DNA of 64,000 bases from Microbispora amethystogenes. Its GTDB lineage: Bacteria; Actinomycetota; Actinomycetes; Streptosporangiales; Streptosporangiaceae. Below the pieces are notes generated by a model. The model made no database searches and was not told the origin of the DNA. It saw nothing but the letters and a program-made list of their open reading frames with translations. The position numbers and the translations under genes were made by a program. Of this stretch, positions 9,568-19,242 are shown piece by piece (the first letter of the stretch is position 1; each line of letters starts with the position of its first letter). The DNA is taken from contig NZ_BOOB01000058.1 of NCBI RefSeq assembly GCF_016863015.1, forward strand, positions 19,150 through 83,149, given 5' to 3'.

Positions 9568-10863
9568 TCAGCAGTATTCGAGGAAACGGTCAAGGACCCG
9601 GACGCCAAACTGGAGCGAATCCACCGGAACCCGCTCGTCGATGCCATGGAACATCCCGGAGAAGTCCAAGTCCTCGGGAAGCCGCAGCGGCGCGAAGCCG
9701 TACCCGCTGATGCCGAGGCGGCTGAACGCCTTGAGGTCGGTGCCGCCGCTCAGCGTGTACGGCACGACCCGCGAACCCGGGTCCTCCTCGTGCAGCGCGT
9801 CGGCCATCGCCTTCACGAGCGGGCCCTTGAAGGGCGTCTCGACCGCGACGTCGTGGTAGACGAACTCCCGCGTCACGTTGGGCCCGAGCAGCTCGTCGAC
9901 GGTCTGGAAGAACTCGTCCTCGTACCCGGGCAGGAACCTGCCGTCCACGTGCGCGGTCGCGACCTGGGGGATGACGTTCGCCTTGTAGCCGGCCTGGAGC
10001 ATGGTGGGGTTGGCCGTGTTCTGGAGGGTCGCGCCGATCATGCGGGCGAGCGGGCCGAGCGTGGCCACCGCCGCCTCCGCGTCCTCGGCCTTGACCTCCG
10101 TGCCGAAGACCTCCTCGAAGAACGCCTGCACGGTCGGCGTGAGCCGCACCGGCCACTTGTGGCGGCCGATCCGGCCGACCGCCTCGGCGAGCTCGGTCAC
10201 GGCGTTGTCGCCGTTGAGCATCGAGCCGTGCCCGGCCCTGCCCTTGGCGGTCAGCCGCATCCAGGCGATGCCCTTCTCCGCCGCCTCGATCAGGTACAGC
10301 CGCCCCTTGGCCGTGGTCACGCTGAAGCCGCCGACCTCGCCGACGGCCTCGGTGCAGCCCTCGAACAGCTCCGGGTGCCTGTCGGCCAGCCACTGGGCGC
10401 CGTAGTGGCCGCCGGCCTCCTCGTCCGCGGTGAAGACGAGGACGACGTCCCTCGGCGGCCTGCGCCCCTCGCTCAGCCGCCGCCGTACGACGGCGAGGAT
10501 CATCGCGTCCATGTCCTTCATGTCCACGGCCCCGCGGCCCCAGACGCAGCCGTCGGCGACCTCGCCGCTGAGCGGGTGGTGCGTCCAGTCGGCGGCGTCG
10601 AACGGCACGACGTCCAGATGACCGTGCAGGAGGAGGGCGTCCCGGCCGGGGTCGGCGCCCTCCACCCGGGCGACCACGTTCGCCCGGCCCTTGTCGGACT
10701 CCAGGATCCGCGGCTCCAGGCCGACCTCCGCCAGCTTCCCGGCCACGTACTCCGCGGCCTCGCGTTCCCCGGGGCCCGAGTTGTCCCCCGCGTTCACCGA
10801 GTCGATCCGGATCAGGTCGCGGCACAGCTCGACGACCTCGTCCTCCCCGTTGCGTGGGGTCAT
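9568..10863 (-). CDS. M20 family metallopeptidase
   Basis: This cytoplasmic zinc hydrolase of the ArgE/DapE/carboxypeptidase G2 class has about 431 residues. Metal and catalytic blocks are visible: LLHGHLDVVP, GRGAVDMKDMDAM, and TADEEAGGHYGAQW with the catalytic glutamate. The dimerisation lid domain lies between (KAGRAGHGSM region). It ends with GGTDLKAF, matching the late metal-binding block. The start ATG at 10863 follows AGGAGGAGG; the frame extends upstream without signals. Similar actinobacterial genes are annotated as dipeptidases or succinyl-diaminopimelate desuccinylases. The substrate is not determined here. Confidence 0.9.
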   Translation of the reverse strand: MTPRNGEDEVVELCRDLIRIDSVNAGDNSGPGEREAAEYVAGKLAEVGLEPRILESDKGRANVVARVEGADPGRDALLLHGHLDVVPFDAADWTHHPLSGEVADGCVWGRGAVDMKDMDAMILAVVRRRLSEGRRPPRDVVLVFTADEEAGGHYGAQWLADRHPELFEGCTEAVGEVGGFSVTTAKGRLYLIEAAEKGIAWMRLTAKGRAGHGSMLNGDNAVTELAEAVGRIGRHKWPVRLTPTVQAFFEEVFGTEVKAEDAEAAVATLGPLARMIGATLQNTANPTMLQAGYKANVIPQVATAHVDGRFLPGYEDEFFQTVDELLGPNVTREFVYHDVAVETPFKGPLVKAMADALHEEDPGSRVVPYTLSGGTDLKAFSRLGISGYGFAPLRLPEDLDFSGMFHGIDERVPVDSLQFGVRVLDRFLEYC

Positions 10864-11081
10864 TGCGCCTCCTCCTACCGGACGGGAGCCCAGGGGGCCG
10901 GACCCGCCCGTCTGTCGCGTCGTACGGCTCGCGCCTCCATCCTGCCGCCGTACAGGCGTGTCCTTCACCCCCGGGCCGCCCACGCCGTACGCAGGGGGCT
11001 GATTCCCGGTATGAAGCAGGGCGGAGAGAGTGCTAACCTGTATCAGCCGACGCGGGATGACGATCCCGCGTGAGGCACCAC

Positions 11082-11167
11082 GTCCGGGTGGCGGAATAGG
11101 CAGACGCGCTAGCTTGAGGTGCTAGTGCCCAGTGATGGGCATGGGGGTTCAAGTCCCCCCTCGGACA
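11082..11167 (+). tRNA. tRNA-Leu (GAG)
   Basis: The cloverleaf can be drawn by eye. Acceptor GTCCGGG pairs with CTCGGAC. The anticodon stem CTAGC/GCTAG encloses the loop TTGAGGT, anticodon GAG. A long class II variable arm (GCCC..GGGC) and a T arm GGGGG-TTCAAGT-CCCCC follow. The discriminator base is A and CCA is not encoded. A TAACCT hexamer at about 11034 could be the -10 box. A perfect hairpin (11051-11070, CGCGGGAT stem) sits in the leader. Confidence 0.95.
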
Positions 11168-11169
11168 CG

Positions 11170-11470
11170 AACCTTCTCACTATGTGAGGGCTGAGATTCA
11201 TCTCGGCCCTCACTTTTGTTCTGCCGGGATGGTAGGTCAGCTCTAGGCCGAGTCGCCGAATAGACCTCGCTCTTGCGGTCGGTGGTGACCTCGGTGACGG
11301 CTCTGCCCATGTCGCCGATCTCGGCGACGGATCGCCTCCTGCTTCGAGCGCGGCACGATACCGGGCATCTTGGTCTCGGCCTGCGTGATCTCCGCCTTGG
11401 CGATCTCGGCCTTCGCGTCGTGCCCGGTGTCCAACTGGTTCATGTACATCTCGTCGATCGTCTGGGCGAC
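11170..11470 (-). pseudogene. C-terminal remnant of a serine recombinase
   Basis: Pieces of a large serine recombinase C-terminus can be read on the minus strand, but in three frames. The first is QTIDEMYMNQLDTGHDAKAE, the second IGDMGRAVTEVTTDRKSEVY, and the last RLGLELTYHPGRTKVRAEM followed by NLSPH. The last two match the typical ending 'GDM..A...A....KAEVY..LGLRLTYHP....VRAE' of actinomycete resolvase/integrase proteins. The frame breaks and missing catalytic domain show it is dead. It abuts the 3' end of tRNA-Leu, as expected for a chromosome-integrated element. No intact element remains beside it. Confidence 0.65.
11184..11217 (+). terminator. Terminator downstream of tRNA-Leu
   Basis: GTGAGGGC and GCCCTCAC form a perfect 8-bp stem extended by an inner GAGA/TCTC, followed by TTTTGTT. 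On the opposite strand the same bases code for the end of the recombinase remnant. Confidence 0.8.
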
Positions 11471-11639
11471 ACCACTCGAACACGCCCTCCGAGGCGCCTG
11501 GCCCCGGAGGATCAATCCGGGGTGTGACAACGCAAGCACCGCCTGTCACCGGCGCCACCGGCATTCCGCTCTCACCCGCCCCATCGAACGGCGGTCCGGT
11601 GAGGCGGGGTGAGGGCTCACCACCCGGCGGGCGCGGGGA

Positions 11640-11650
11640 TGAAATTTTCA
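11640..11650. promoter_or_regulatory. TGAAATTTTCA palindrome upstream of GH54 gene
   Basis: An 11-bp TGAAA-T-TTTCA palindrome lies 253 bp upstream of the arabinofuranosidase gene. It matches the boxes at 1769 and 63397 except for the central base. Confidence 0.45.
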
Positions 11651-11819
11651 CGACAATTCATCGCAACAGTGCGAACGCATCGCGGTAAGAGCCCAGGCGG
11701 CGCCCCGATGGCACCCGGGTGTCCGACAGATGTGATCCACGTGCTTGACGCCGGGACCTTCCTTGAGTTGACTCCGCCTTACCCTCGTTACTCGTCGAAT
11801 CGATTCGGACAATCGTCAA

Positions 11820-11833
11820 TGTTAGCGCTCACA
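11820..11833. promoter_or_regulatory. LacI-type operator of the GH54 gene
   Basis: TGTTAGCGCTCACA is a near-perfect 14-bp palindrome with the central CG typical of LacI-family sites. It lies 70 bp before the start codon of the arabinofuranosidase gene. Related palindromes occur at 63594-63607 and 63890-63903, suggesting a shared sugar-responsive repressor. Confidence 0.6.
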
Positions 11834-11887
11834 CTTGCTTGGCAAGGCCTGCCGCATCGGTGCCGTCCGGTCATGATTCCTGGTTGA

Positions 11888-13357
<1,470 letters not shown>

Positions 13358-13584
13358 TTCCGGCTATTCGGTTCGGCGCATGAGGGCGATCGGGTGAAAC
13401 GCCATGGGCAGAGGTCCGGACACCTGAGCAGGGCTACGGCTCCCCAGACCGGGCTTCTGTCCTCAAGGCGCGAAACGGCCGCATGCGGCATCGATGCAAG
13501 AGGTGGGAAAAGCCGTGCATATCCCCAGGGTGGTCGGCCGCGGAAAGCCGATTCAGCGATTCAGATCTAGTAATGGGAGAATTC

Positions 13585-15129
13585 ATGGCACTGAGCATGG
13601 CGTCTGATAATCACTTATCAGGACCGTCGCGGAGCATCCGGCCGGCGCGCCGGTTGCTGATCGCCCTTGTGGTGACCGCGCTCACCGCAGTGACAGCCCT
13701 CGTCTCCGCGCCGTCGGCCAATGCCGCCACCAGCCAGTTCCGCGGCATGAACTGGGCCGTGCTCGGTGACAACTTCAGCACCGGCACGCTCGTCGTGCAG
13801 GGCCTGAGCCAGTCCGACAGCAACGCGACGGTACGGGCCAAGGCCAACTCGCTCTACGACTACATGGAATACATCATGGGGGTCAACACCGTCCGGTTGC
13901 CCATCAACACCCACACTGTGGCCAACACGACCTGGTGGAACTCCTACCGCGGCGCCATCGACGCCGCCACCGAACGTGGATTCAAGGTCATCCTGGCCTA
14001 TTGGGAGGACGGCGCCGCCTCCGGCGGCAGGATCACGAACCTCTCCGCATGGAACGCGATGTGGTCCAGCGTGATCAACACGTACGGCTCGAACGGCAAC
14101 GTCTACTTCGAGCCGATGAACGAGCCGCACGGCTACTCGTCGGCGGAGTGGCGCAACGTCGCGGCGAACTGGCTCAGCGCTCACTCCTCGGCGGCGCCCG
14201 GCCGGGTGCTCATCGGCGGCACCGGCTTCAGCCAGGACCTCCGGGACATCTGCAACGACAGCCGCTTCAACTCGACGCTGCTGTCCTTCCACTACTACGC
14301 CTTCTTCTACGGCGCGATGACCTACGACGGCTTCCGGAGCCACATCCAGACGCTTCTGGGCAACTGCGCCTCCCGCGCGGTCGCGACGGAATACGGCGCG
14401 CCGATGTCCACCGGCCTCAACTACGGGGACGCGAACAGCACCGACAACTTCGTGCGTTACCTCCGCGCCGTGGCCCAGGTGATGCGGGACAACCAGATGG
14501 GCGGCACCTACTGGCCCGCGCTCGGCGGCAAACCCGGCACCATCGGCTACGACTGGTACTCGATGTACGCCCTCGGCGGCAGCGGCACCAATCTCACCTT
14601 GGCCGTCCGCAACCAGTCCGGCGCCGACCGGGTCCGCTACGGCTGGGGCGACACCGTCCGCGACTCCACCCCTTCGCCTTCGCCTTCGTCTTCGTCTTCA
14701 CCCCAGCCGGACACGTTCTACCGGATCGACGCGCGCCACAGCGGCAAGGCCATGGACGTCCAGCAGGCGAGCACCAACAACAGCGCGCGCATCGACCAGT
14801 ACACGTACAACGGCAACGCGTGGCAGCAGTGGCGCTTCCAGGACGCCGGCAGCGGCTACTGGCGCATCATCAGCCGCCACAGCGGAAAGTGCCTCGACGT
14901 GACGAGCGCCTCAACCGCCGACGGCGCCGAACTCATCCAGTACACCTGCGGCACCGGCAACAACCAGCAGTTCCAGATGGTCGCCAACGGCAGCTACTTC
15001 CAGCTCCGGGCACGACACAGCGGCAAATGCGTGGACGTACCGTCCGCGTCGACCGCGGATGGTGTGATCCTCAAGCAGTACGCGTGCAACAGCGGCACCA
15101 ACCAGCAGTGGTCGCGCACGGCCGTCTGA
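13585..15129 (+). CDS. Secreted GH5 glycosidase with ricin-type lectin domain
   Basis: This 514-residue exported enzyme has a GH5-type TIM barrel (about 48-360). The predicted acid/base glutamate is in YFEPMNEPHG (near residue 180) and the nucleophile in VATEYGAP (near 269). A Ser/Pro linker leads to a C-terminal beta-trefoil with three repeats of the RHSGKxxDV type and QQW/QQF ends, as in RICIN/CBM13 domains. The ATG at 13585 follows GGGAGA. The signal peptide has a long polar lead before the hydrophobic core RRLLIALVVTALTAV. The substrate is unclear: cellulase, mannanase, galactanase or another GH5 activity are all possible. Its GH54 neighbour suggests a hemicellulose target. Confidence 0.85.
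   Translation: MALSMASDNHLSGPSRSIRPARRLLIALVVTALTAVTALVSAPSANAATSQFRGMNWAVLGDNFSTGTLVVQGLSQSDSNATVRAKANSLYDYMEYIMGVNTVRLPINTHTVANTTWWNSYRGAIDAATERGFKVILAYWEDGAASGGRITNLSAWNAMWSSVINTYGSNGNVYFEPMNEPHGYSSAEWRNVAANWLSAHSSAAPGRVLIGGTGFSQDLRDICNDSRFNSTLLSFHYYAFFYGAMTYDGFRSHIQTLLGNCASRAVATEYGAPMSTGLNYGDANSTDNFVRYLRAVAQVMRDNQMGGTYWPALGGKPGTIGYDWYSMYALGGSGTNLTLAVRNQSGADRVRYGWGDTVRDSTPSPSPSSSSSPQPDTFYRIDARHSGKAMDVQQASTNNSARIDQYTYNGNAWQQWRFQDAGSGYWRIISRHSGKCLDVTSASTADGAELIQYTCGTGNNQQFQMVANGSYFQLRARHSGKCVDVPSASTADGVILKQYACNSGTNQQWSRTAV
13604..13621. promoter_or_regulatory. Inverted repeat inside the GH5 leader codons
   Basis: CTGATAA-TCAC-TTATCAG is a perfect 7-bp inverted repeat within codons 7-13 of the GH5 gene. 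Its low GC stands out from the surroundings. It could be an operator or an mRNA hairpin near the start codon. Function is inferred. Confidence 0.4.
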
Positions 15130-15161
15130 CGGTCACCTCGACGTAACCGCGGTACGTCCCT

Positions 15162-15200
15162 CCCCGGTGCCGATCGCGTGCTCTGCGCTCGGTGCCGGGG
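15162..15200 (+). terminator. Hairpin after the GH5 gene
   Basis: CCCCGGTGCCGA pairs with TCGGTGCCGGGG (two G-T pairs in the middle) about 30 bp after the GH5 stop codon. There is no T-run. Confidence 0.5.
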
Positions 15201-15271
15201 ATCCGGATCGCCGCGTCGTGCGGTCGGCCGGCCCTGTCTTGCTCATCTGAGCCGCTAGCGGTCGAGGGCTG

Positions 15272-15682
15272 TCAGGTGGCGACGGGCGGTGCCGGCTGCG
15301 ACGGGGTTCCGGCGGTTTGGAGCGTAGGTGTGAACCAGGTTCTCGCCGGAGGAAGCAAGAGCAGGGTCACGATGAGCGCGGACCAGGGCGCTGTCAGGAC
15401 CCACGTGAAAGTGCCTTCGACCAAGAAGTGGATGAAGTCGAGCAGGGGGATGGCGGCCTGGACCGCGATGGTGGCGTGACGAATCCGTGGGCGACGGGTG
15501 CGCCACTGGTTCGCCAACCAGCCGGTGACGAGTGGCGGGATGTAGAAGGGGGCGTAGAGCAGGTCCTCCAGGACATCGTTGGGGTCGAGGACCGACTCCA
15601 GGATGAGCAGAACGATGCTGAGCAGGGTGAGTGTCGCCTGGAACCAGACCAGGTTCCGGGCAATCCTTACAGACAGAGGCAT
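15272..15682 (-). CDS. Small four-helix membrane protein, unknown
   Basis: I do not recognise this protein of about 136 residues. Four hydrophobic helices can be seen: around LVWFQATLTLLSIVLLILES, PFYIPPLVTGWLANQW, ATIAVQAAIPLLDFIHFLV and WSALIVTLLLLPP. The ATG at 15682 is chosen, although its ribosome binding site is weak and a TTG lies four codons upstream. It lies downstream of the arsenite pump gene on the same strand with a 99-bp gap, so co-transcription is possible. No arsenic-specific motif is present. Confidence 0.6.
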   Translation of the reverse strand: MPLSVRIARNLVWFQATLTLLSIVLLILESVLDPNDVLEDLLYAPFYIPPLVTGWLANQWRTRRPRIRHATIAVQAAIPLLDFIHFLVEGTFTWVLTAPWSALIVTLLLLPPARTWFTPTLQTAGTPSQPAPPVAT

Positions 15683-15781
15683 GCGGGGATCCAAAACAAG
15701 GTTCTCGCGTAAGGGCCGCGATCAGGAGTCGTTTGCTGGGGCTCGTGAGACCTTACTCACTGACGCCCCCTCCGGCGATCT

Positions 15782-16855
15782 TCACCGTACGGTGGAGGTG
15801 AATCTGCGGCGCCAGGCTAGGGAGACGTAGACCAGCGCCACCAGCACGGGGACCTCGATCAGCGGCCCGACGACCCCCGCCAGGGCCTGGCCGGAGGTGA
15901 CGCCGAAGGTGGCGATGGCGACCGCGATCGCGAGCTCGAAGTTGTTGCCGGCCGCGGTGAAGGCCAGCGTGGCGGTGCGGTCGTACGGCAGTCCCAGGGC
16001 CTTGCCGAGGGCGAAGGCGCCGAACCACATCAGGGCGAAGTAGGCCAGCAGCGGCAGGGCGATGCGGGCGACGTCGGCGGGCTCGGAGGTGATCGTCTTG
16101 CCCTGCAGGGCGAACAGGATCACGATCGTGAACAGCAGCCCGTACAGCGCGAAGGGGCCGATCCTCGGCAGGAACTCGTTCTCGTAGCGTTCGCGGCCGA
16201 CCCGGCGCTCACCCAGGCGGCGGGTGAGGAATCCGGCGAGCAGCGGGATGCCGAGGAAGATGACGACGTTGAGGGCGATCTTCCATGCGGAGATGTCGAG
16301 GTTCTGTCCCTGGCCGAGTCCGAGCCAGCCAGGCAGCACCTGCAGGTAGAACCAGCCGAGCAGGCCGAACGCCAGGACCTGGAACACGCTGTTGAGCGCC
16401 ACCAGGACGGCGGCGGCCTCGCGGTCGCCACAGGCCAGGTCGTTCCAGATGATGACCATGGCGATGCAGCGGGCCAGGCCGACGATGATCAGGCCCGTAC
16501 GGTATTCCGGCAGGTCCGGTAGGAAGATCCACGCCAGGGTGAACATCACGGCTGGGCCGATGACCCAGTTGGCGACCAACGAGGAGATCATCAGGCGGCG
16601 GTCACCGGTGACGGCGTCGAGCTTGTCGTAGCGGACCTTGGCCAGCACCGGATACATCATGATCAGAAGGCCGAGGGCGATCGGCAGGGAGATACCGCCG
16701 ATCGCGACCTTCGACAGCACGCCGTTCAGGCCCGGGACGGCGCGGCCCAGGCCGAGGCCCACGGCCATGGCGGCCAGAATCCACACCGCCAGGAAGCGGT
16801 CCAGGAGCGAAAGCTTGCCCACCACTCCACCGTGTGCGGGGGTGGTGACCGTCAT
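15782..16855 (-). CDS. arsB: ACR3-family arsenite efflux permease
   Basis: This 357-residue permease with about ten membrane helices extrudes As(III) using the proton motive force. The family signature GLARCIAMVIIWNDLACGD holds the conserved cysteine needed for transport. Late in the protein, TAAGNNFELAIAVAIATFG matches the conserved block with the essential glutamate. The start codon overlaps the stop of the ArsR gene by four bases (ATGA), so the two are translationally coupled. The product is normal length and looks intact. Confidence 0.95.
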   Translation of the reverse strand: MTVTTPAHGGVVGKLSLLDRFLAVWILAAMAVGLGLGRAVPGLNGVLSKVAIGGISLPIALGLLIMMYPVLAKVRYDKLDAVTGDRRLMISSLVANWVIGPAVMFTLAWIFLPDLPEYRTGLIIVGLARCIAMVIIWNDLACGDREAAAVLVALNSVFQVLAFGLLGWFYLQVLPGWLGLGQGQNLDISAWKIALNVVIFLGIPLLAGFLTRRLGERRVGRERYENEFLPRIGPFALYGLLFTIVILFALQGKTITSEPADVARIALPLLAYFALMWFGAFALGKALGLPYDRTATLAFTAAGNNFELAIAVAIATFGVTSGQALAGVVGPLIEVPVLVALVYVSLAWRRRFTSTVR

Positions 16856-17166
16856 GGGCAGGCCCTCTTCCTGTCGGCGGCGGCGGTGAAGTGAGCGGTC
16901 TCGGCCAGGTCGGCGAACCGCCCCGCCAGAGCGGCGATGACGTCAGGCTTGAGCCGGTAGTAGGTGAACCGGCCGCACGGCTCGGTTTCCACCACCCCGG
17001 CATCCCGCAGCACCTTCAGGTGGTTGGACAGGTTGGTCTGCCGCGCGCCGGTCTCCTCCACCAGATGCGTGGTGCACAGCGTCTCCCGGGCGAGCAGGGT
17101 CACGATCCGCAGCCGCAGGGGATCGGCCAGCACCCGCAATAGATCAGTGTCGACTGACATCAGCAT
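16852..17166 (-). CDS. arsR: ArsR-family repressor (first copy)
   Basis: This 104-residue winged-helix repressor heads the arsR-arsB operon. The recognition helix is in TNLSNHLKVLRDAG. It lacks the classic CVCDL metal site: the equivalent position reads ETLCTTHL (Cys31). Other cysteines are Cys64 (EPCGRF) and Cys103 at the C-terminus, giving three possible As(III) ligands as in atypical actinobacterial ArsR proteins. The first ATG (17166) and the ATG two codons later (17160) are both possible starts, and both overlap an inverted repeat that could be the operator. The second ArsR in the window (29862-30251) keeps the canonical motif. Confidence 0.92.
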   Translation of the reverse strand: MLMSVDTDLLRVLADPLRLRIVTLLARETLCTTHLVEETGARQTNLSNHLKVLRDAGVVETEPCGRFTYYRLKPDVIAALAGRFADLAETAHFTAAADRKRACP

Positions 17167-17174
17167 GTACTGAT
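17159..17174. promoter_or_regulatory. Inverted repeat over the arsR start
   Basis: ATCAG-CATGTA-CTGAT has 5-bp arms and lies over the start codon of arsR. This position fits autoregulation of arsR-arsB by ArsR. The spacing resembles other ArsR boxes, but the sequence differs from the ATTGAT-type boxes at 42677 and 43721. Confidence 0.45.
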
Positions 17175-17229
17175 ACTTTCACACCAGCCGGTGCCGATGT
17201 GAACCTGACGCCCCGGCCACCGCTGTCCC

Positions 17230-17375
17230 GACCGGCCCATCCACGACCCCGACGGCGCATCCCAGAAGGCGGTTCGCGCGATCCGCGACGCGACTCACGC
17301 GCACATCACCGACCTGCTCGCCACCATGTCCCGGGGCCCCTACCCCATCGGCACGAAGGAACGAAGATGCCCATG
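17230..17375 (+). pseudogene. 3' remnant of an arsC-like gene
   Basis: Directly upstream of the intact arsC, another frame reads DRPIHDPDGASQKAVRAIRD followed by ATHAHITDLLATM. This resembles the C-terminus of low-molecular-weight phosphatase/ArsC proteins (D-dP.G...e.VR.IRD.I...V..LL). The equivalent part of the intact copy is LDDPAGKGVEAVRPIRDEIK. No upstream catalytic loop was found in frame. It may be a leftover from duplication or recombination. Confidence 0.4.
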
Positions 17376-17789
17376 ACCGCTCCCGTCGCGTCTGTACTGT
17401 TCGTCTGCGTGCACAACGCCGGACGCTCCCAGATGGCCGCCGGCTTCCTCTCCCACCTGGCCGGCGACCGCATCGAGGTCCGCTCCGCCGGGTCACTGCC
17501 CGCCGAGCAGGTCAACCCGGCCGCCGTGGAGGCGATGAAGGAGGTCGGCATCGACATCTCCGACCAGAGCCCCAAGGTGCTCACTCCCGAGGCCGTCCAA
17601 GCCTCGGACTTTGTCATCACCATGGGCTGCGGTGACGCCTGCCCGATCTTCCCCGGCAAGGAGTACCTCGACTGGGCCCTCGACGACCCCGCCGGCAAGG
17701 GCGTTGAGGCCGTCCGCCCGATCCGCGACGAGATCAAAGCCCGCGTCCAGGCCCTGATCACCGAGATCGGCATTCGGCAAGAAAGCTGA
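17367..17789 (+). CDS. arsC: Arsenate reductase, low-MW phosphatase type
   Basis: This 140-residue enzyme reduces As(V) to As(III) for export by the ACR3 pump encoded divergently. The P-loop CVHNAGRS gives the CX5R nucleophile site, and the general acid region is in LDWALDDPAG. Two further cysteines occur in MGCGDACPIFPG. This arrangement is found in actinobacterial thioredoxin- or mycothiol-linked ArsC proteins, and the reductant cannot be chosen from sequence. ATG at 17367 follows GAAGGA. The frame extends upstream to 17199 but without coding character. Confidence 0.93.
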   Translation: MPMTAPVASVLFVCVHNAGRSQMAAGFLSHLAGDRIEVRSAGSLPAEQVNPAAVEAMKEVGIDISDQSPKVLTPEAVQASDFVITMGCGDACPIFPGKEYLDWALDDPAGKGVEAVRPIRDEIKARVQALITEIGIRQES

Positions 17790-18115
17790 TCCCGCCGTTC
17801 TGGTCGCCCACTGCCCATCTCAGCGAGGCCGGGCGGCGTGCCCGCGCCATCGGCAGCGCCCGTCGCGACCCTCCTGCCAGCGGGTGCGCTTCGGCGGGAC
17901 GATGCCACAGCATGGTCATAGACGTGTGACCAGCGCGACGCCGAGGGCCAGGCGTGAGGCCAGTGGGATCGCGAGGCCCAGCCGTCGGCGGTGACGAGAA
18001 CCGCGGCGAAGGCGTCCGCGCAGACGACTCGCCGGACGAATGGTCCCATTCTCACGGTCCGCGGGGACCTCGGCGATGCCTCTGGCGATGTCGCTGATCT
18101 GCTGACAGGTCGTGA
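17790..18115. other. Region without a convincing gene
   Basis: The 326 bp between arsC and the hemerythrin gene hold only open frames with poor codon pattern. One minus-strand stretch ends with a hydrophobic run (LGLAIPLASRLALGVALV) and may be the ruin of a membrane protein, but it matched nothing I know. Confidence 0.4.
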
Positions 18116-18601
18116 TCAGCGCCGGGGCCGGCCGACAGCGACCTGTGCCGACGTGCCGACTCGAGCGCGGACCGCCTCGACGGTTTCCCACTCGGCGGTG
18201 CTCAGACAGGCCAGCGCCGCCGGGAAGACCCCGTCCTGTTCTTTCAGGATGTGGGCGCGCAGCAGGTTCAGGACGTCGAGCAGCCTGAGCGGCCAGCCAG
18301 GGTCGGCAGGTGTGCCGTGCTCAGCCTCGCCCACGACGGCCTCGACGCGCCGGTGTTCCGCTTCCAGCCCCGCGATGTGGTCGGGGAACTCCACGGCCAT
18401 GGCGGGGAACAGGCCGTGCTCCTCAACCTCGGTGTGCGGGCCGAGGACCACGGCGATGCGCCTGGCTATGGCGGCCATTCCGTCCACGTCGCCGGCTGTG
18501 TGCGCCGTGCGCGCGTCTCCGATCAGGTCGACCACCACGTCGTGCTCACGTGTCAGTTCGCCGATCGCGGTCAAAGCCTGACAGCCGCAGTATTCGCACA
18601 T
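18116..18601 (-). CDS. Hemerythrin-like domain protein
   Basis: This 161-residue protein has an N-terminal MCEYCGCQ cysteine cluster. A four-helix hemerythrin fold (pfam HHE type) follows, with putative diiron ligands: EHDVVVD, LGPHTEVEEHGLFP, EAEHRRVE and LRAHILKEQDGVFP. Such proteins bind iron and sense or store oxygen, NO or redox signals. ATG at 18601 follows GAGGAC. It belongs to a stress block with Hsp20, USP and CBS-BON genes resembling dormancy/hypoxia regulons of actinobacteria. Its exact ligand is not known. Confidence 0.88.
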   Translation of the reverse strand: MCEYCGCQALTAIGELTREHDVVVDLIGDARTAHTAGDVDGMAAIARRIAVVLGPHTEVEEHGLFPAMAVEFPDHIAGLEAEHRRVEAVVGEAEHGTPADPGWPLRLLDVLNLLRAHILKEQDGVFPAALACLSTAEWETVEAVRARVGTSAQVAVGRPRR

Positions 18602-18677
18602 GTGTCCTCGATCCTCGATACGTGCTCGATGTCGCTTCCCGCCAGTGCCGGTCCTCGGTGGCAACGGCCGCCGGCCG

Positions 18678-18718
18678 ACGAGAACGGGTGGGGAGCCCGG
18701 CTCCCCACTTGTTCTCGT
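18678..18718 (-). terminator. Long hairpin between hsp20 and hemerythrin genes
   Basis: ACGAGAAC and GTTCTCGT flank an inner perfect stem GTGGGGAGCC/GGCTCCCCAC, giving 18 paired bases with a small bulge and a one-base loop. It follows hsp20 on the minus strand and probably separates the two transcripts. Confidence 0.65.
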
Positions 18719-18753
18719 ACGGCCACGGTGGGGTGCGAGGGATTGCCTCGCGG

Positions 18754-19176
18754 TCAGTGCTGAACGACGACCCTGCGGTCCGCCGTCTTGTGCTCCTCCC
18801 CCAGGCCGACGGTGACCTCCAGGACTCCGTCTCGGTAGACGGCCGTCACGTCTTCTTCCCTGGCCGTCGGGGGAAGCGTGACCGAGCGGGAGAACGCGCC
18901 GTACGTGATCTCGGAGCGGCGCGGTTCCCTGGTGTCCTTGGCCTCCTTGGTCTTCTCGGCCCGGATGTGGAGCACGCCGTGCCCGACGGCGACCTCCAGA
19001 TCCTTGTCGGGGTCGATGCCGGGCAGCTCCGCCCGCAGCACGTACCGGCCGTCCGCGACGAAGTCCTCCACTCGGATGATCTGGCCGAACGGCCGGAATC
19101 CGTAGACCGGGCTCTCCAGCAGCTCCAGCAGGTCGGGGAAGGGGAACCGGCCCGGACTCCGCTCCATCAGGGTCAT
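18754..19176 (-). CDS. Hsp20 / alpha-crystallin small chaperone
   Basis: This 140-residue small heat-shock protein is an ATP-independent holdase. The alpha-crystallin domain spans about residues 35-125 (ELPGIDPDKDLEVAV, then AFSRSVTLPPTAREEDVTA and YRDGVLEVTV). The ATG at 19176 follows AGGAGGTCAC; an upstream frame extension is unlikely. Such 18-kDa proteins resemble mycobacterial Acr/HspX and are often in the DosR/OsdR regulon. GGGACCTTC-type half sites lie in the 200 bp separating it from the divergent universal stress gene. Confidence 0.92.
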   Translation of the reverse strand: MTLMERSPGRFPFPDLLELLESPVYGFRPFGQIIRVEDFVADGRYVLRAELPGIDPDKDLEVAVGHGVLHIRAEKTKEAKDTREPRRSEITYGAFSRSVTLPPTAREEDVTAVYRDGVLEVTVGLGEEHKTADRRVVVQH

Positions 19177-19242
19177 CGTGACCTCCTTGTCTCGATGCCG
19201 ACGGACCAAGCACACACCTGCGGCGGCGTACGCGGCAGAGCA

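Noticed and set aside
15782..17166. Reading the first ars locus as part of the peptide regulon
   Set aside because: Its box does not match the ATTGAT-type sites, its ArsR lacks the CVCDL motif, and unrelated stress genes lie between.
17306..18055. Minus-strand frame across arsC and its downstream gap
   Set aside because: Most of it is antisense to arsC. The free part has no recognisable domain; at best it is a decayed membrane protein.
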